64,000 nt of DNA from Argyresthia goedartella (taxonomy: Eukaryota; Arthropoda; Insecta; Lepidoptera; Argyresthiidae): contig OX463807.1 in assembly GCA_949825045.1 (NCBI GenBank), positions 38,956,749-39,020,748 on the forward strand. The letters are read 5' to 3'. The position numbers and the translations under genes were made by a program. Shown piece by piece: positions 41,710 to 52,229 of this stretch; the first letter of the stretch is position 1; every line of letters begins with the position of its first letter. The notes below the pieces were generated by a model that did no database searches, was not told where the DNA came from, and worked only from the letters and a program-made list of their open reading frames with translations.

Positions 41710-42935
41710 TTACGGGCCTATTATGTTATTATGTAACAAGATAGCATCTGTATAGTCCGAACCAAGTAAGATGTCAATTGGACGCTCAGATCGTAAGTCT
41801 GAGTCGGCTAAGGGAATGTTTTGCAAATGAGCAATTTGATCAAATGAAGTTGGAACATGTGGGATGTAACTAGTAATTTTTGGAAAAATTATAGCTTCAA
41901 TGAACAGTTTAGGTTCCGGCTTGTTGTGGGGCGTCCCCTCACATAAAACTAAGCCGCGAGGTTTCTCGGTTTTATCCCCTACTCCCGTAATAGTCATGTT
42001 AGGATTGGCATATTTTCGTGGTAGGCCAAGACGTTGGACACACGTCTCAGAGATCAGCGTAACCTGCGAACCTTGATCAACAAGAGCGCGCGCGATCTGC
42101 GGCTCATAAGGACCTGCCTGCGTGGGACGTACCATCACCAGCGCAGTCGTAAGTAGAACCGTACAATTCTCCTTACTAGCAGAGTCGTTTGACAAAGAAG
42201 GTCGAACAACTTTCCCTGTAGGGAACTCGCGCACTCGGGCCGCTCTAAGAGTCGAGGACTCGATCTGAACTTTTTTCTCCGTACCGGAGATTGGCGCTAC
42301 GGCCGGTTCGATCTGAACAATATTCTCCGTACCAAAGATTGGTGGCGCTACGGTCTGACTGATTTGAACTTGATGCCCCGTACCGGACTTAGGTGTTGGG
42401 GACGCATTGATAGTTGAAGAATCCAACTGGGAAAAGTTTGTCAGAGTAACATGTTGAACATTCTCATGTAATGATGTGTGATGACGTTTTGAACACGTTC
42501 TACACGTATACTTTAACTGACTATCTTTTACTGAGTGCCCACTGCAAAGGCAATTAACACAAATGTTATTATTTTGCAAAAACTTATTATGGTTACTCAT
42601 TGACAGTGAAGTAAATTTGTCGCATTTACTTAAGAGGTGACCACTTTGGCAGTAAAAACACCTCAGTGTACTTTGAACTGGGTTGTGTACATTCAGGCTT
42701 CTTGCAAGAGTGACCGGTAAATGCGAAGACGAGGTTGCAACCGAATTCGCGCAACCTATGTTTCGCCATGACGACTCGTGAGTACGTACACTCACAGTAT
42801 TAGAACGGAATGCGCGTGCCGACGACGACGACGGCGCGTCGATAAGCTGTGCAGGGGCACGAGTGCTTGATGCTGACATCACTTCGAACGTTGCTAACTC
42901 TTTGTCGAGAAACTCCAGAAGTACAATTACTTTCG
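41710..42935 (-). pseudogene. gag-pro: BEL C gag C-terminus and protease
   Basis: Resumes on the far side of the LINE (IVLLEFLDKELATFEVM). Zinc-knuckle cysteines follow (CFYCQSGHLLSKC, CVNCLCSGH, CRTCSKRHH), then an aspartic protease with ALVDQGSQVTLISE and RPIDILLGSDY. It stops near 41710. Gag and protease share a frame here, as in copy D. Confidence 0.82.
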
Positions 42936-43770
42936 GCGTTTGCAGTTCTTCCTGCCTAGGCAGACTAAAATCATGCTAGCTCAGACCCTTCTTCTGCCTT
43001 TAATAGACTACGCCGATGTTTGCTGGGCCAGTGCGAACGAAGATCTACTGAACAAACTCGAGCGACTCCAAAATCTCGGGATTCGGTTTATTTTCGGACT
43101 TCGTAAGTACGACCACGTGTCCCAATATCGTAGGGAATTGGGCTGGCTCCCGATCAGACTTCGTCGTGATATGCACATTCTCTCCTTCCTCTTCAATATT
43201 TTGAGAAATCCGTGCTACCCTGCATATCTTCGTGAACGTTTTGAGTATCTTTTCTCAGGGGATAGACTTCGGAGATCTCACACGGTGTCACTTTTGTCAA
43301 TTCCTCAGCACAACACTGTTGCTTACGAGCACTCGTTTAGGTTAAGGGCAATACGTTTGTGGAATGCACTTCCTTGCGCTATAAGGGATTGCAAATCCAT
43401 GGTCACTTTCAAGAAAAAATTGAAACTGCATCTCCTCTCTTCCGAATAGTGGGTATCTCATAGTATTTATGTATATCTATTTATTTATTGTATTCTATTT
43501 ATTTATTTTATAGTAATAACGTAGGGTGTAGTGTGATTTATTAGATAGTATATTTATTTTATTTATTTCTTTTAACTCTTAATTGTACACTAGGACTACC
43601 TCTCTATATTTTATTTTTCTCTTTTCTTCACAGGTTAGCTGTAAGAAATTTCTTTTTAGAAATAAGCTCACCTTTGCATACTGTTTCTGTTATAATTTCC
43701 ACTGTGTTTTCTGTGCAATAAAGGATTATTATTATTATTATTACTTGTGGGATCTCAATCGGGGACCTCA
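42936..43770 (+). mobile_element. LINE fragment in BEL C gag (ATT tail)
   Basis: A 5'-truncated CR1-like LINE on the plus strand. The ORF2 end at 42940-43449 reads LLPLIDYADVCWASANEDL, LERLQNLGIRFIFGLRKY and RAIRLWNALPC. The 3' UTR contains CTGTGCAATAAAG and ends in (ATT)n at about 43727-43744. It is the most complete of this tail family in the window. Confidence 0.82.
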
Positions 43771-43942
43771 AGGATAACTCAAAACGTGTACGAACATCTT
43801 TGTTTAATTTGCGTAAAAGAATATTTAGCAACAAAAAACTCCACTCGGAAACTGGAAACTTCATTGTTTCTAACGCGGTAAAATTTTTATTATAGACATT
43901 TAGCAAATGACGCAACTCCTGCTCATTTGTTTTTTCCGACAT
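43771..43942 (-). pseudogene. gag: BEL C gag, middle part
   Basis: Continues the gag helical region (FPVSEWSFLLLNILLRKLNK, VRTRFELSLRSPIEIPQ) up to the point where a LINE has inserted at about 43770. Confidence 0.75.
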
Positions 43943-43952
43943 GGGTTTCAGG

Positions 43953-44498
43953 TCAATCGATATGTTTTGTGATTATCACCCGCTTATTTTCGTACCTATT
44001 GATAAGAGTTTGCAATGCAATTTGATAGTTGTCTTCCGTGATTGGGATAGATTTGATAAGGTTAAAGGGTTCCCCTTTAAGGGACAGCGCTAAATACCTA
44101 AACTTCTTAACGCACGACAAGGCACTATTGTCATAGATCAATGACCTGTAAATATCATAAAATGAGTTCCACTCGGTAACGCGGCCATCAAATTGTGGCA
44201 GAGTAAGAGCCGGTAGTTTAATATTGTTAGGACAAGTGTGGGAAGAAGACCGTGTCTGTCCTGTAAAAGAGCTACGCCGTTCAGAGTCTTCCATCAAGTC
44301 AGCTGCTACTTGAACTTGATAGTACAAATAATCGAACCTTTCCCTAACGGCCAATTGTTCGTCTTTATCAAACGTTTTATTTTTAATGTATGACTTCTCA
44401 ATCTTGCTTTGGACCTTCAGGAATGCGGTTTTTATTTTTGGTAATTCTTGTGCACGACAACGAAATTCAACCGATTGGGAACTGCTGGTTTCAACCAT
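43953..44498 (-). pseudogene. gag: BEL C gag, N-terminal part
   Basis: ATG at 44498. About 180 residues with the BEL gag core LPALTLPQFDGRVTEWNSFY and NYQIALQTLINRYENKRVI. A frame change at about 43945 separates it from the next piece. Confidence 0.8.
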
Positions 44499-44517
44499 TT
44501 TCTCCAGAGTATGTCAA

Positions 44518-45205
44518 GTCAAAAGTCAAAAGTCAAAGTACTTTATTACTGTAGATATTTACATATACTTAGCAAACGTCATTTTTTGCCTCTTCTCTAC
44601 ATTGGACCACTGTGGGAGAAGAAGGGCATAGAAACTCCCACAGATTGATTTTTAGATCTCTTTTAAAAATAGGTTTTGCTTAACTAATACAAAATTTGAA
44701 AAATTTAATTGTTATGATTGATAAGCAGGAATAAATAATTACACAACTATTAACAGCAAGGTCTGTGTTGAGCCAGATCAACCCCATACAGTCCTGTCAT
44801 TTAAGTAATCTTGAACATTGTAATATCCCTTTTTCGACAAAGTCGCTTTAACATGCTTTTTAAATTGCTCAAATGGCAATTTCAAAATGTCCAGAGGTAT
44901 CCTATTGTAGTAGAGAATGCACTGACCCTTGAAAGAATTGCTAACCTTCGCGAGTCTAAAAAGGGGCGCACATAGTCTGTGATTATGTCTAAGGTTAACA
45001 TTACAGCTATCGCTAAGTTTGGAAAATGTTGTAAGGTTCTTGCGTACATACATTATATTTTCGAAAATAAATTGACTAGCTACTGTTAGTATGTCAATTT
45101 CTTTAAAAAGCTCTTTTAAAGAGTCTGTTCGTTTTAAATTATAAATTGCTCGAACAGCTCTTTTCTGTAAAATAAAAATAGTTTGAATATCCATAAGAAT
45201 GCACA
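44518..45205 (-). mobile_element. LINE fragment in BEL C leader (TTTGACT tail)
   Basis: The inverse-orientation sister of 40262-41345. AGTCAAA repeats at 44518-44540 are its tail. The frame 44778-45206 repeats the same ORF2 end (FILQKRAVRAIYNLKRTDS, ending NDRTVWG). It sits between the BEL C gag ATG and its 5' LTR. Confidence 0.8.
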
Positions 45206-45732
45206 TATGTAATGCATAAGAATGTCTCTCTCATATAACTCGGCCTCCATTGTAAATTTGTAAACTTGTAAGTATGTGAGATGTGTAACTTGAATGTGTA
45301 GAATCGAACAATAAAATATCACGAACTGTGAGATCACAAAAGGCGTCCAGGCGCGGAACAAAGGCTGATTACAATTTTTCACTATTGACGTGGCTCACAC
45401 TACTAAACTCACAAAAGTATTGAACAATATAACTTATTTTCATGAACTGAACTGAAATTATTTGAACTTTAGTTAGGCTGAACAGCCGTAAACTACCTGT
45501 GTTATTGTACAATAACACAAAATTGAAACGAAAATAACCCAGCGGACGGCGGGCGTGGGAACAATGGCGTCGTACTTGCCGCAGTTTTCACAACAATTTT
45601 TGAGGAAAACTTGAACTGGGGACCTTGGAACTATGAACAATATAACATAACAATATAACACTGTACACTACAATGCTCGCACAAAATCACTTGAAAATGC
45701 GAGAAATTTGGCTACGAAGGACATGAAGTTAA

Positions 45733-45943
45733 TGTAGGAAATAGTACGATAAATCAGCACTCACTTGATTTGCTCCTGTGTCTCGTTTTGGGGATCCCCT
45801 TTCTTCACAGGAACTGGACTGGTTCGTGGGCTTGAAGTGTTTTCCCGTGTGGCTTGGCAGTGGCACAATGCGGAACGGGTCTCGGATGCATGCACGTCGC
45901 TAGATTAAGTTCGACAGATAGCTGTCAGAAGACAGCTGTGTTG
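45733..45943 (-). repeat. BEL C right (5') LTR, first part
   Basis: Matches 37186-37380 plus a 16-bp extra near 45787-45802 containing the palindrome GGGGATCCCC. It stops at GTGTTG where element H begins. Confidence 0.9.
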
Positions 45944-46007
45944 TGTTAGGAATTGCATAGTGTTGAATTTAAAAACTATCCTGGTAAATGTTATTTTATC
46001 AATAATT

Positions 46008-46310
46008 AAATTTGAGCTTTATTGTATGAGTTTTAAAAAAATGAAATCGTAACACAAGCGGTTGCTATTTCCGCCACCCGAAAGCGCGCAGAGAAATGGC
46101 GGCGGAAGTAATACCCAAAATTAAATCAATATCGGATAAATGTTGTTAAAATATATCGTCATATTATAATGAGAAATTTATTATGTTAATGATTTAATTA
46201 TGAGATTTATTGTGTGAGTTTTAAAATTATAAATTGTTACTTCCGCCACCCGAACACGCGCAGCGGAATGGCGGCGGAAGTAACAATCAAAATTAAAATT
46301 ATATGGATAA
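46008..46310. repeat. Tandem module in H U3 region with GC hairpins
   Basis: Two related units start near 46008 and 46196. Each contains TTATTG[TA]TGAGTTTTAAAA and then a GC-rich TTCCGCCACCCGAA...GGCGGCGGAAG block. In the second unit, GTTACTTCCGCC (46236-46247) pairs perfectly with GGCGGAAGTAAC (46273-46284). Confidence 0.75.
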
Positions 46311-46330
46311 TAGACATTGTCAAAAACACA

Positions 46331-46378
46331 GAGTTAATTTAGTTATTCAATATTTACATTGAATAACTAAATTAACTC
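46331..46378. repeat. 21-bp perfect inverted repeat in H
   Basis: Arm GAGTTAATTTAGTTATTCAA plus T (46331-46351), loop ATTTAC, and an exact inverse arm at 46358-46378. It lies about 90 bp upstream of the TATA box. Confidence 0.9.
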
Positions 46379-46465
46379 ATTATCATCAATTACAATATTT
46401 TTAAGTATACTTAATGTTGTCAACTTTGTTAAATTATATTTATGTTCGATTCCTCTAGAGGAACC

Positions 46466-46473
46466 TATAAAAG
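46466..46473 (+). promoter_or_regulatory. TATA box of element H LTR
   Basis: TATAAAAG lies 33 bp upstream of the A in GGGCAGT, a gypsy-LTR-like initiator. LINE G is inserted right at this initiator, probably ending normal use of the promoter. Confidence 0.55.
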
Positions 46474-46749
46474 CTCGTGATTGTGAGTGGAGCGGGCAGT
46501 ATGGAGTTGAGCCGCGATCATCCGCGCATACGGACCTACTGCAACGCTCCACTCAGCTGCTGGCGCGCCGTTTCATTGCGAAACGCCCGCATCAACACGC
46601 GCCCGTGCGCGTCGCGTTCGCGCTACAACCGCGTCGCGAACTGCACGGAGGGGAAAACCTTCGGGGGCGGACGGACGTCGGCTTTGGCCTAAGGTCGTGC
46701 CAGATCGGAACCCCTTCCCGTGCCAGCTCATCCATAGCCAACCAGCGCT

Positions 46750-47758
46750 ATGGATGAGTTCCACAGCCCTTCTCAGGGCTACGCTGCGCGGGACGGGAGC
46801 CCTCCACTGGGCGAAACCCCGAGGCGCACCATCCCCCGCCACCGCTTCAGATCGGCCTCCCTCGAGCGGCCCCTGGTTTTGTCGACCTCGACAGAATACA
46901 AGTCGCCGATCGTCCCGCGACCAGTCTCGCCGAGAGCAGAGCTCACGCTGGACGAATTGTATTTAATTCGTGCCCGTGACGCCAAACTGTTTTCGGCGGG
47001 ACTTCTGCGGGCCATGGAGGCCTACCTCGTCGAACGCCGTGCAGCCATGGAAGGCTGCCAGCCAGCAAGCATCGGCGACGAACTGTTGGACGCCGGGCTG
47101 CTGGAGCAGGCCCGCTCGCAGCCCCTCATTCTGCCGCCGATCCGTGGGGGCAAACGACGACCCTCGGACGACTTGCAGCAGGAAGCCGCGAAGCGAGCGC
47201 TGCTGGAGCCCTCGCCGTCACCGACTCCTCCGCAACCCCGAGGCCTCGACATGCCGCGGCTATCGCCGGAGCCGCTGGCCACCTCGTACGCGGCAGCCGC
47301 GTCCGCATACGCGCCCATGCCCACCGCGCTGGCGACCGTCGCGAATCAGTCCGCCGCGAACGCGAGGCCCCCCCGCCCCATCCCGCACACACACGGAGTG
47401 CAGGCCGCGCCCGCGCCCCCCATCGCGAAACTCGTCGCGCCCGCTAGCGCGCCCCCCGCCGCGCCGCCCGCCGTCGCCCGCCGCCCGCCACCCGCCGCAC
47501 CCCCCGCTGTGCCCGCTAGTGCGCCCCCTGCCGCGTCGCCTACCGCAGGCGCCCCGCCGCCACCCGGTGCCCCCGCTACGGGCGTGGCCGTCACGAAACC
47601 GCCCTCCAAGCCGCGCTACCCGCCTATAGTGGTGGAGACCCTCCCGAACTGGGTCCACCACTTCCGCGAAATCCAGCAGCGGCTGAAGAGGGTCCCGAAC
47701 GCGCGCCCCTACCAAAAGGGTGTGCGATTTTCGCCTGCAGATGACGAGGAATACCGGT
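46750..47758 (+). pseudogene. LINE G ORF1, first part
   Basis: ATG at 46750 (MDEFHSPSQGY). It encodes about 336 residues of a gag-like RNA-binding protein. There is an N-terminal basic part, a helical segment (TLDELYLIRARDAKLFSAGL) and a long Pro/Ala-rich stretch with repeated APPAAPPAV-like units. The end, RFSPADDEEYR, is where BEL B interrupts it at CCGGT. The frame resumes at 55145. GC content is very high compared with the surroundings. Confidence 0.8.
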
Positions 47759-48303
47759 TGTTCAGGCTTCTCGGCACCTAATGACCTCGTAGGGGCCCAT
47801 CAGCTACGAGGTAGCGTAACGATCAGTTGCCAAGAAGTGTGAACGTCGGCGATTCACCGAGCTGAAGTGATTGGGGTCGATCTAACCTGGTCTGTGCTTC
47901 GGTCCCGTCAACCTCCTGTCTCTCTGCAAGGCCCGGGTGCACCCTAGGCTCTTCTTGGTAGACAGGTTCTTCAGCCAACCAGGTACGACTGGCGGGCCAG
48001 CTTCGATGAGCACAGTGTTCCAACACAGGTTATGTTACGTGGTAAAAAACCAATCGGCCACGTAAATGCGAACTTTATCTGGTTCGGGGAACCACAACAC
48101 ACTCAGCTATATAGACAATCCTGAGGGAAACCCGAATACATTCCAGATGGCCTGCGATTTAATTTCAATACCCTAACCAAAAAGCGTTTACATTGCGAGG
48201 GCTTTCGTCTGTCAGTTGTCAAAACTGCCTGGTTGGCAGCTAACGTCAAATTCAAAATGGCCGTTCCGAAACCATCGATCGAATATCGATTTGGAATCGA
48301 ACA
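47759..48303 (-). repeat. BEL B 3' LTR
   Basis: 545 bp; TGTTCAGGCTTCTCGGCACC ... AATCGAACA. Confidence 0.95.
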
Positions 48304-48335
48304 ATCACCCGCCCGGACAGGCACCCACCTGTCCC

Positions 48336-50072
48336 CTAATCTACGGGCAGCCGAGACAACGTTGCTACCGCTCGTTTTAGAACCGAGCCTCCTACTAGAA
48401 CCTCTGCAGACCGGGGGGTCCCGTCCTTGCCAGGGAACAGGTTAACAATGCGCCCCCTGCGCCAACGTAGTGGCGGTAGGTTAGCATCCTTAACCAGAAC
48501 GAGGTCACCAACACTAGGGGGGCTAGTTTTGTCAGTCCACTTAAGGCGCTGTTGTAAGATATGCAGATACTCGAGCGACCAACGCTTCCAGAAATTCTGA
48601 GTAAACTGCTGCAACATCTGATACCTTGACAACCGATACAATTTCACTCCCTCGAAGGGGTGCTCGGGCAACACGTTAAGTGGCTGTCCTATCAAGAAAT
48701 GGCCTGGGGTCAGAGCCTCCAGGTCATTTGGATCCGAGCTGAGCGGACACAACGGTCGCGAATTGAGAACGGCCTCGATCTTACAAAACAATGTCGCGAG
48801 CTCCTCAAAAGTCAGCGCGGTCTGACCTACTATACGCCCCAAGTGCGTCTTAGCTGACTTAACTACGGCCTCAAAAATCCCACCCCAGTGGGGGCAAATC
48901 GGTGGGCTGAAGGTCCACTGTATACCCCGACGGGAGAGGGCCGTTCCAATATCCACTTTATTTACATTCAAAAAGTTGACTATCTCTCGTAAGTATCGTT
49001 CCGCACCGATGTAGTTAGTGCCGTTATCAGAGCGGATCAAAGTTGGAAGTCCCCTTCGAGAAACAAACCTATCCAAACAAGCAATGAAAGCCTCTGTCGA
49101 GAGATCAGCAACGAGCTCGAGATGTACCGCCTTGGTGGATAAACAAACAAACACACATAGGTACGCCTTGTATTGCTTAGCGGTACGCAATCGTGAACTC
49201 TTCACCATAAACGGTCCTGCAAAATCCGTACCAATACCTGAAAACGGTCTGACCTCATTCACACGATCAGGGGGCAAGTCCCCCATGAGAGGTTGCATCG
49301 TGGCAGCCTTAAGTCGATAACAAGGCATGCACCGAAACACGATGTTCCGTATGACACGGCGGGCAGATAAGATCCAAAACTTCCGCTGGAGCGTGGCCAA
49401 CAACGCGTTACAGCCGGCATGCGCGTTTTTAATATGACGATCAGTCACCAGCAATTCAACTAACTGTCCCCCCTTGGGGAGCAGAAGTGGGTGACGAGCC
49501 GAATACGACAGATTCGCATTGCGCAATCTTCCTCCTACCCGAAGTAACCCGGTCGAATCAACAAAGGGGTTGAGACGCGCGACGGCTCCCTTCAATCCCG
49601 AACGTCCACTTCGTATAATCTCCAATTCTGCCCCAAACTTCGAGGACTGTACCAACCGGACCAAATTCAACAGCGACTCGTTTCGCTCTGCCGGAGTCAG
49701 AATAGGGTTCAACGTTCGCTGATCGCGAGGAGTACGACAATTTCGAGCGAATCTCCTAATCCAAGTGGACACGTTTATCAACTTGTCAAGTGAGCTATAC
49801 CGGTCCAGCAGAAACCCGGCGTCAGGGTCCTCAGCCTTCTGGGTAACATGCACGGCCGCTCTGGGGCCATGATCCGAGGATACTACTACATGGCTGTGGG
49901 GCCAGTCCGATTCTCTCTTGGCAAGCCAGGGTGGTCCCCACCACAAATGGTGTCTAACGAGTTCAGGAGCCCGACATCCCCTGGATGCACAATCAGACGG
50001 GTTCAATTCTCCTGGTACATGTCTCCAGGTCAGTGGGACCTCAGACGACACAATCTGGGAGACACGGTTCAC
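48336..50072 (-). CDS. pol: BEL B pol: RNase H end and integrase
   Basis: 578 residues with no internal stop. RNase H ends with LNPSDCASRG. The integrase HHCC finger follows (LRVGGRLRNANL, CMPCYRLKA), then the catalytic core ([36 protein letters not shown]) and the C-terminal WRRGRIVNLFPG. Copy A has a stop inside this stretch; B does not. Confidence 0.9.
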   Translation of the reverse strand: MNRVSQIVSSEVPLTWRHVPGELNPSDCASRGCRAPELVRHHLWWGPPWLAKRESDWPHSHVVVSSDHGPRAAVHVTQKAEDPDAGFLLDRYSSLDKLINVSTWIRRFARNCRTPRDQRTLNPILTPAERNESLLNLVRLVQSSKFGAELEIIRSGRSGLKGAVARLNPFVDSTGLLRVGGRLRNANLSYSARHPLLLPKGGQLVELLVTDRHIKNAHAGCNALLATLQRKFWILSARRVIRNIVFRCMPCYRLKAATMQPLMGDLPPDRVNEVRPFSGIGTDFAGPFMVKSSRLRTAKQYKAYLCVFVCLSTKAVHLELVADLSTEAFIACLDRFVSRRGLPTLIRSDNGTNYIGAERYLREIVNFLNVNKVDIGTALSRRGIQWTFSPPICPHWGGIFEAVVKSAKTHLGRIVGQTALTFEELATLFCKIEAVLNSRPLCPLSSDPNDLEALTPGHFLIGQPLNVLPEHPFEGVKLYRLSRYQMLQQFTQNFWKRWSLEYLHILQQRLKWTDKTSPPSVGDLVLVKDANLPPLRWRRGRIVNLFPGKDGTPRSAEVLVGGSVLKRAVATLSRLPVD

Positions 50073-51787
50073 AACAAAACCTCTAAGTTATGGACCGAAG
50101 CCTTCAGCCAGTACAAAACAATCTGGCTGTCCGTCCACGCGTACACCGTATCCTCCAAAACCACTGACCTACGCAACACTGTTAGAGTGTGATTCAAAAG
50201 TTTGGTCAAAAGAGCAGCCCCGGACAGTTCCAGTTTTGGAATCGTCATCCTTGTCCGAATAGGCGCTACCTTGCTTTTTGCCAAAACCAAACGCACGTCG
50301 ACCTCCCCGGTGGAGGTGACGGTTCGCAAATAAACCGCTGCCGCAAACCCTCGTTCAGAGGCATCACAAAACCCGTGAAGGGTTGCCCTGTAATACCCAG
50401 AAGGGACCAATTTCCTCGGCAGCGATACATTATTTATGTCCGATAGCGAGGTGAACATTCGCGTCCAATCAGTCAACAAATCACCTGAGAGGTGGGTGTC
50501 CCAGGTCAACTGAGCCGCCCATAGCCTTTGCATTAAACATTTGAGAGCAAAGGTGACTGGAGAAATCCATCCATTCGGGTCGAACGTTCTCGCAATCGTT
50601 GACAGTACTGACCGCTTCGTCCAGGCCTTCGGTGTTTCTAAAACCACCCGATAGGTAAACTCATCATGGACGGGCCGGTACTGAATTCCAAGTACTGACA
50701 ACATGTTAGGGTTGTCAGGATTCTCAAAAACGTGCGGGTCTTGTTGAAACTCATCTGGGAGACCAGCCATCAACTCAGGGGAGTTGGACATCCACTTACG
50801 TAGTTCATAGCCGCCTCGTTCCAGCAATTGAATGAGCTCGTCACGTCGGTCCAGAGCTTCCTCTACACTGGCTGCCCCTGTGCAGACGTCATCGACGTAC
50901 AAATCTTGCTCCAGGATAGCGGCGGCTCTAGGATAGCTCACACGGTCACGCGACGCCAACTCCCGCAGGGTACGCATCGCCAAATACGGGCTAGACCGTA
51001 ACCCATACGTGTTCGTGTTTAACTCATAGACCTTGACTGGCTCGGCCGTGGACTCACGCCAAAGTATCAACTGATACCTTCTGTCAGCCGGATGAATTAC
51101 CGTTTGCCTAAACATCATCCGAATGTCTGCGACAAATACAATCTGGTGCCTCCGAAAGCTCGTGAGAATATCCGAAATATCACGACTCAACTTGGGTCCC
51201 GAATGTAGACACTGATTCAGGGACATCCCGTTCGAGGTAGGTGCTGACCCATCAAAAACAACTCGAATCTTGCCGGTAGGGGTTCGTAGGACGGCATGGT
51301 GTGGAAGGAAACAATGATCCTCAGATCTCCAGTCCACACCCGATACCGACATGTGTCCTAACGACTCATACTCCCTCATGAAATCAACATATTTTTGTTT
51401 AAATACGGCGTCCCTTGTCATCCTACGCTCCATCGACATCAATCTCGTCTCAGCCATCTTCCTAGATTCTCCTAGTGGCGGTCGATCGGCCCTGAAAGGC
51501 AGTCGAGTTACAAAACGACCAGAATGAAGGTGACCAGTACTATTCTGGTAAAACAACTCGCACTCTTCTTCGTCTGCGTCGACTCGACGAACGGTGGGAG
51601 GTTCCTCTATCTCCCAGAAACGTTGGATAACGTCTGACAACGCTGAGCCAATAAGTATGCCATCTGACTCGGCAGGCCTAACCATTGGCAATGTCGGACC
51701 CATGATCACGTGACCAAACTTAGTATCCACAGCAATAAACCCGTCCGGCTGAAGAACTCGCCGATCCGACAACAGAACTAACCTAAC
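50069..51787 (-). CDS. pol: BEL B pol: linker, RT, RNase H start
   Basis: 567 residues from 51772 with no internal stop. It has FWEIEEPPTVRR, PHHAVLRTP, VFVADIRMMF (first catalytic Asp intact, unlike A), YVDDV, and the RNase H lead LHGFCDASERGFAA and AWTDSQIVLYWL. It ends at 50069 because of a one-base loss in an A run at 50076-50079; the rest of pol follows in the next frame. Confidence 0.9.
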   Translation of the reverse strand, partial: VRLVLLSDRRVLQPDGFIAVDTKFGHVIMGPTLPMVRPAESDGILIGSALSDVIQRFWEIEEPPTVRRVDADEEECELFYQNSTGHLHSGRFVTRLPFRADRPPLGESRKMAETRLMSMERRMTRDAVFKQKYVDFMREYESLGHMSVSGVDWRSEDHCFLPHHAVLRTPTGKIRVVFDGSAPTSNGMSLNQCLHSGPKLSRDISDILTSFRRHQIVFVADIRMMFRQTVIHPADRRYQLILWRESTAEPVKVYELNTNTYGLRSSPYLAMRTLRELASRDRVSYPRAAAILEQDLYVDDVCTGAASVEEALDRRDELIQLLERGGYELRKWMSNSPELMAGLPDEFQQDPHVFENPDNPNMLSVLGIQYRPVHDEFTYRVVLETPKAWTKRSVLSTIARTFDPNGWISPVTFALKCLMQRLWAAQLTWDTHLSGDLLTDWTRMFTSLSDINNVSLPRKLVPSGYYRATLHGFCDASERGFAAAVYLRTVTSTGEVDVRLVLAKSKVAPIRTRMTIPKLELSGAALLTKLLNHTLTVLRRSVVLEDTVYAWTDSQIVLYWLKASVHNLEVLL

Positions 51788-52229
51788 CTACCCAGAACGT
51801 CTGCTCCCAGTAGCAGGTCGACCGGGGCTGGAGTGTCAAAATCGGGATCCGCCAACTTGAGTCCTGATGTCAGGAATCGAACGGCCGGATTCAACTTCAC
51901 CAAGGGGTGTCTGCCCATGACATGCGTCATTACTAAAGCTTGCACGGATGTTTTTGTCAAAATGTCATAACGTGGAGAGAACGTGATCACCGATTGACCA
52001 ACTACATTCGTAACCGTAACATTCCCCACGCCCCGTATTGATTTATTATACCTATTTACCTTGAGGCCCAACCATTTTGCTCATTCGATACAATGCAGCC
52101 CTGAGCTCCAGAATCTAATAGGGCGCGAACGTATGTTGGGTTGCCCGCCAAATCCCAAACAAGCACAGAGGCGATCGGTAACACCACCGTCTCCGGTTGG
52201 GGGGCAACCAATGGTTGGGCCGCAAATTC
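51778..52229 (-). pseudogene. pro: BEL B protease, frameshifted
   Basis: The same frame as gag beyond the amber codon. The active-site part (LLDSGAQGCIVS) is followed at about 52081 by loss of four bases relative to copy A, which throws the frame. The rest of the protease reads at 51778-52071. The frame ends at the same TAG as in A (51778-51780), with pol in the -1 frame. Confidence 0.85.

Noticed and set aside
46779..47715. Long minus-strand frames opposite LINE G ORF1
   Set aside because: Very high GC content removes stops in all frames; the plus-strand frame continues across BEL B into zinc knuckles and is the real one.
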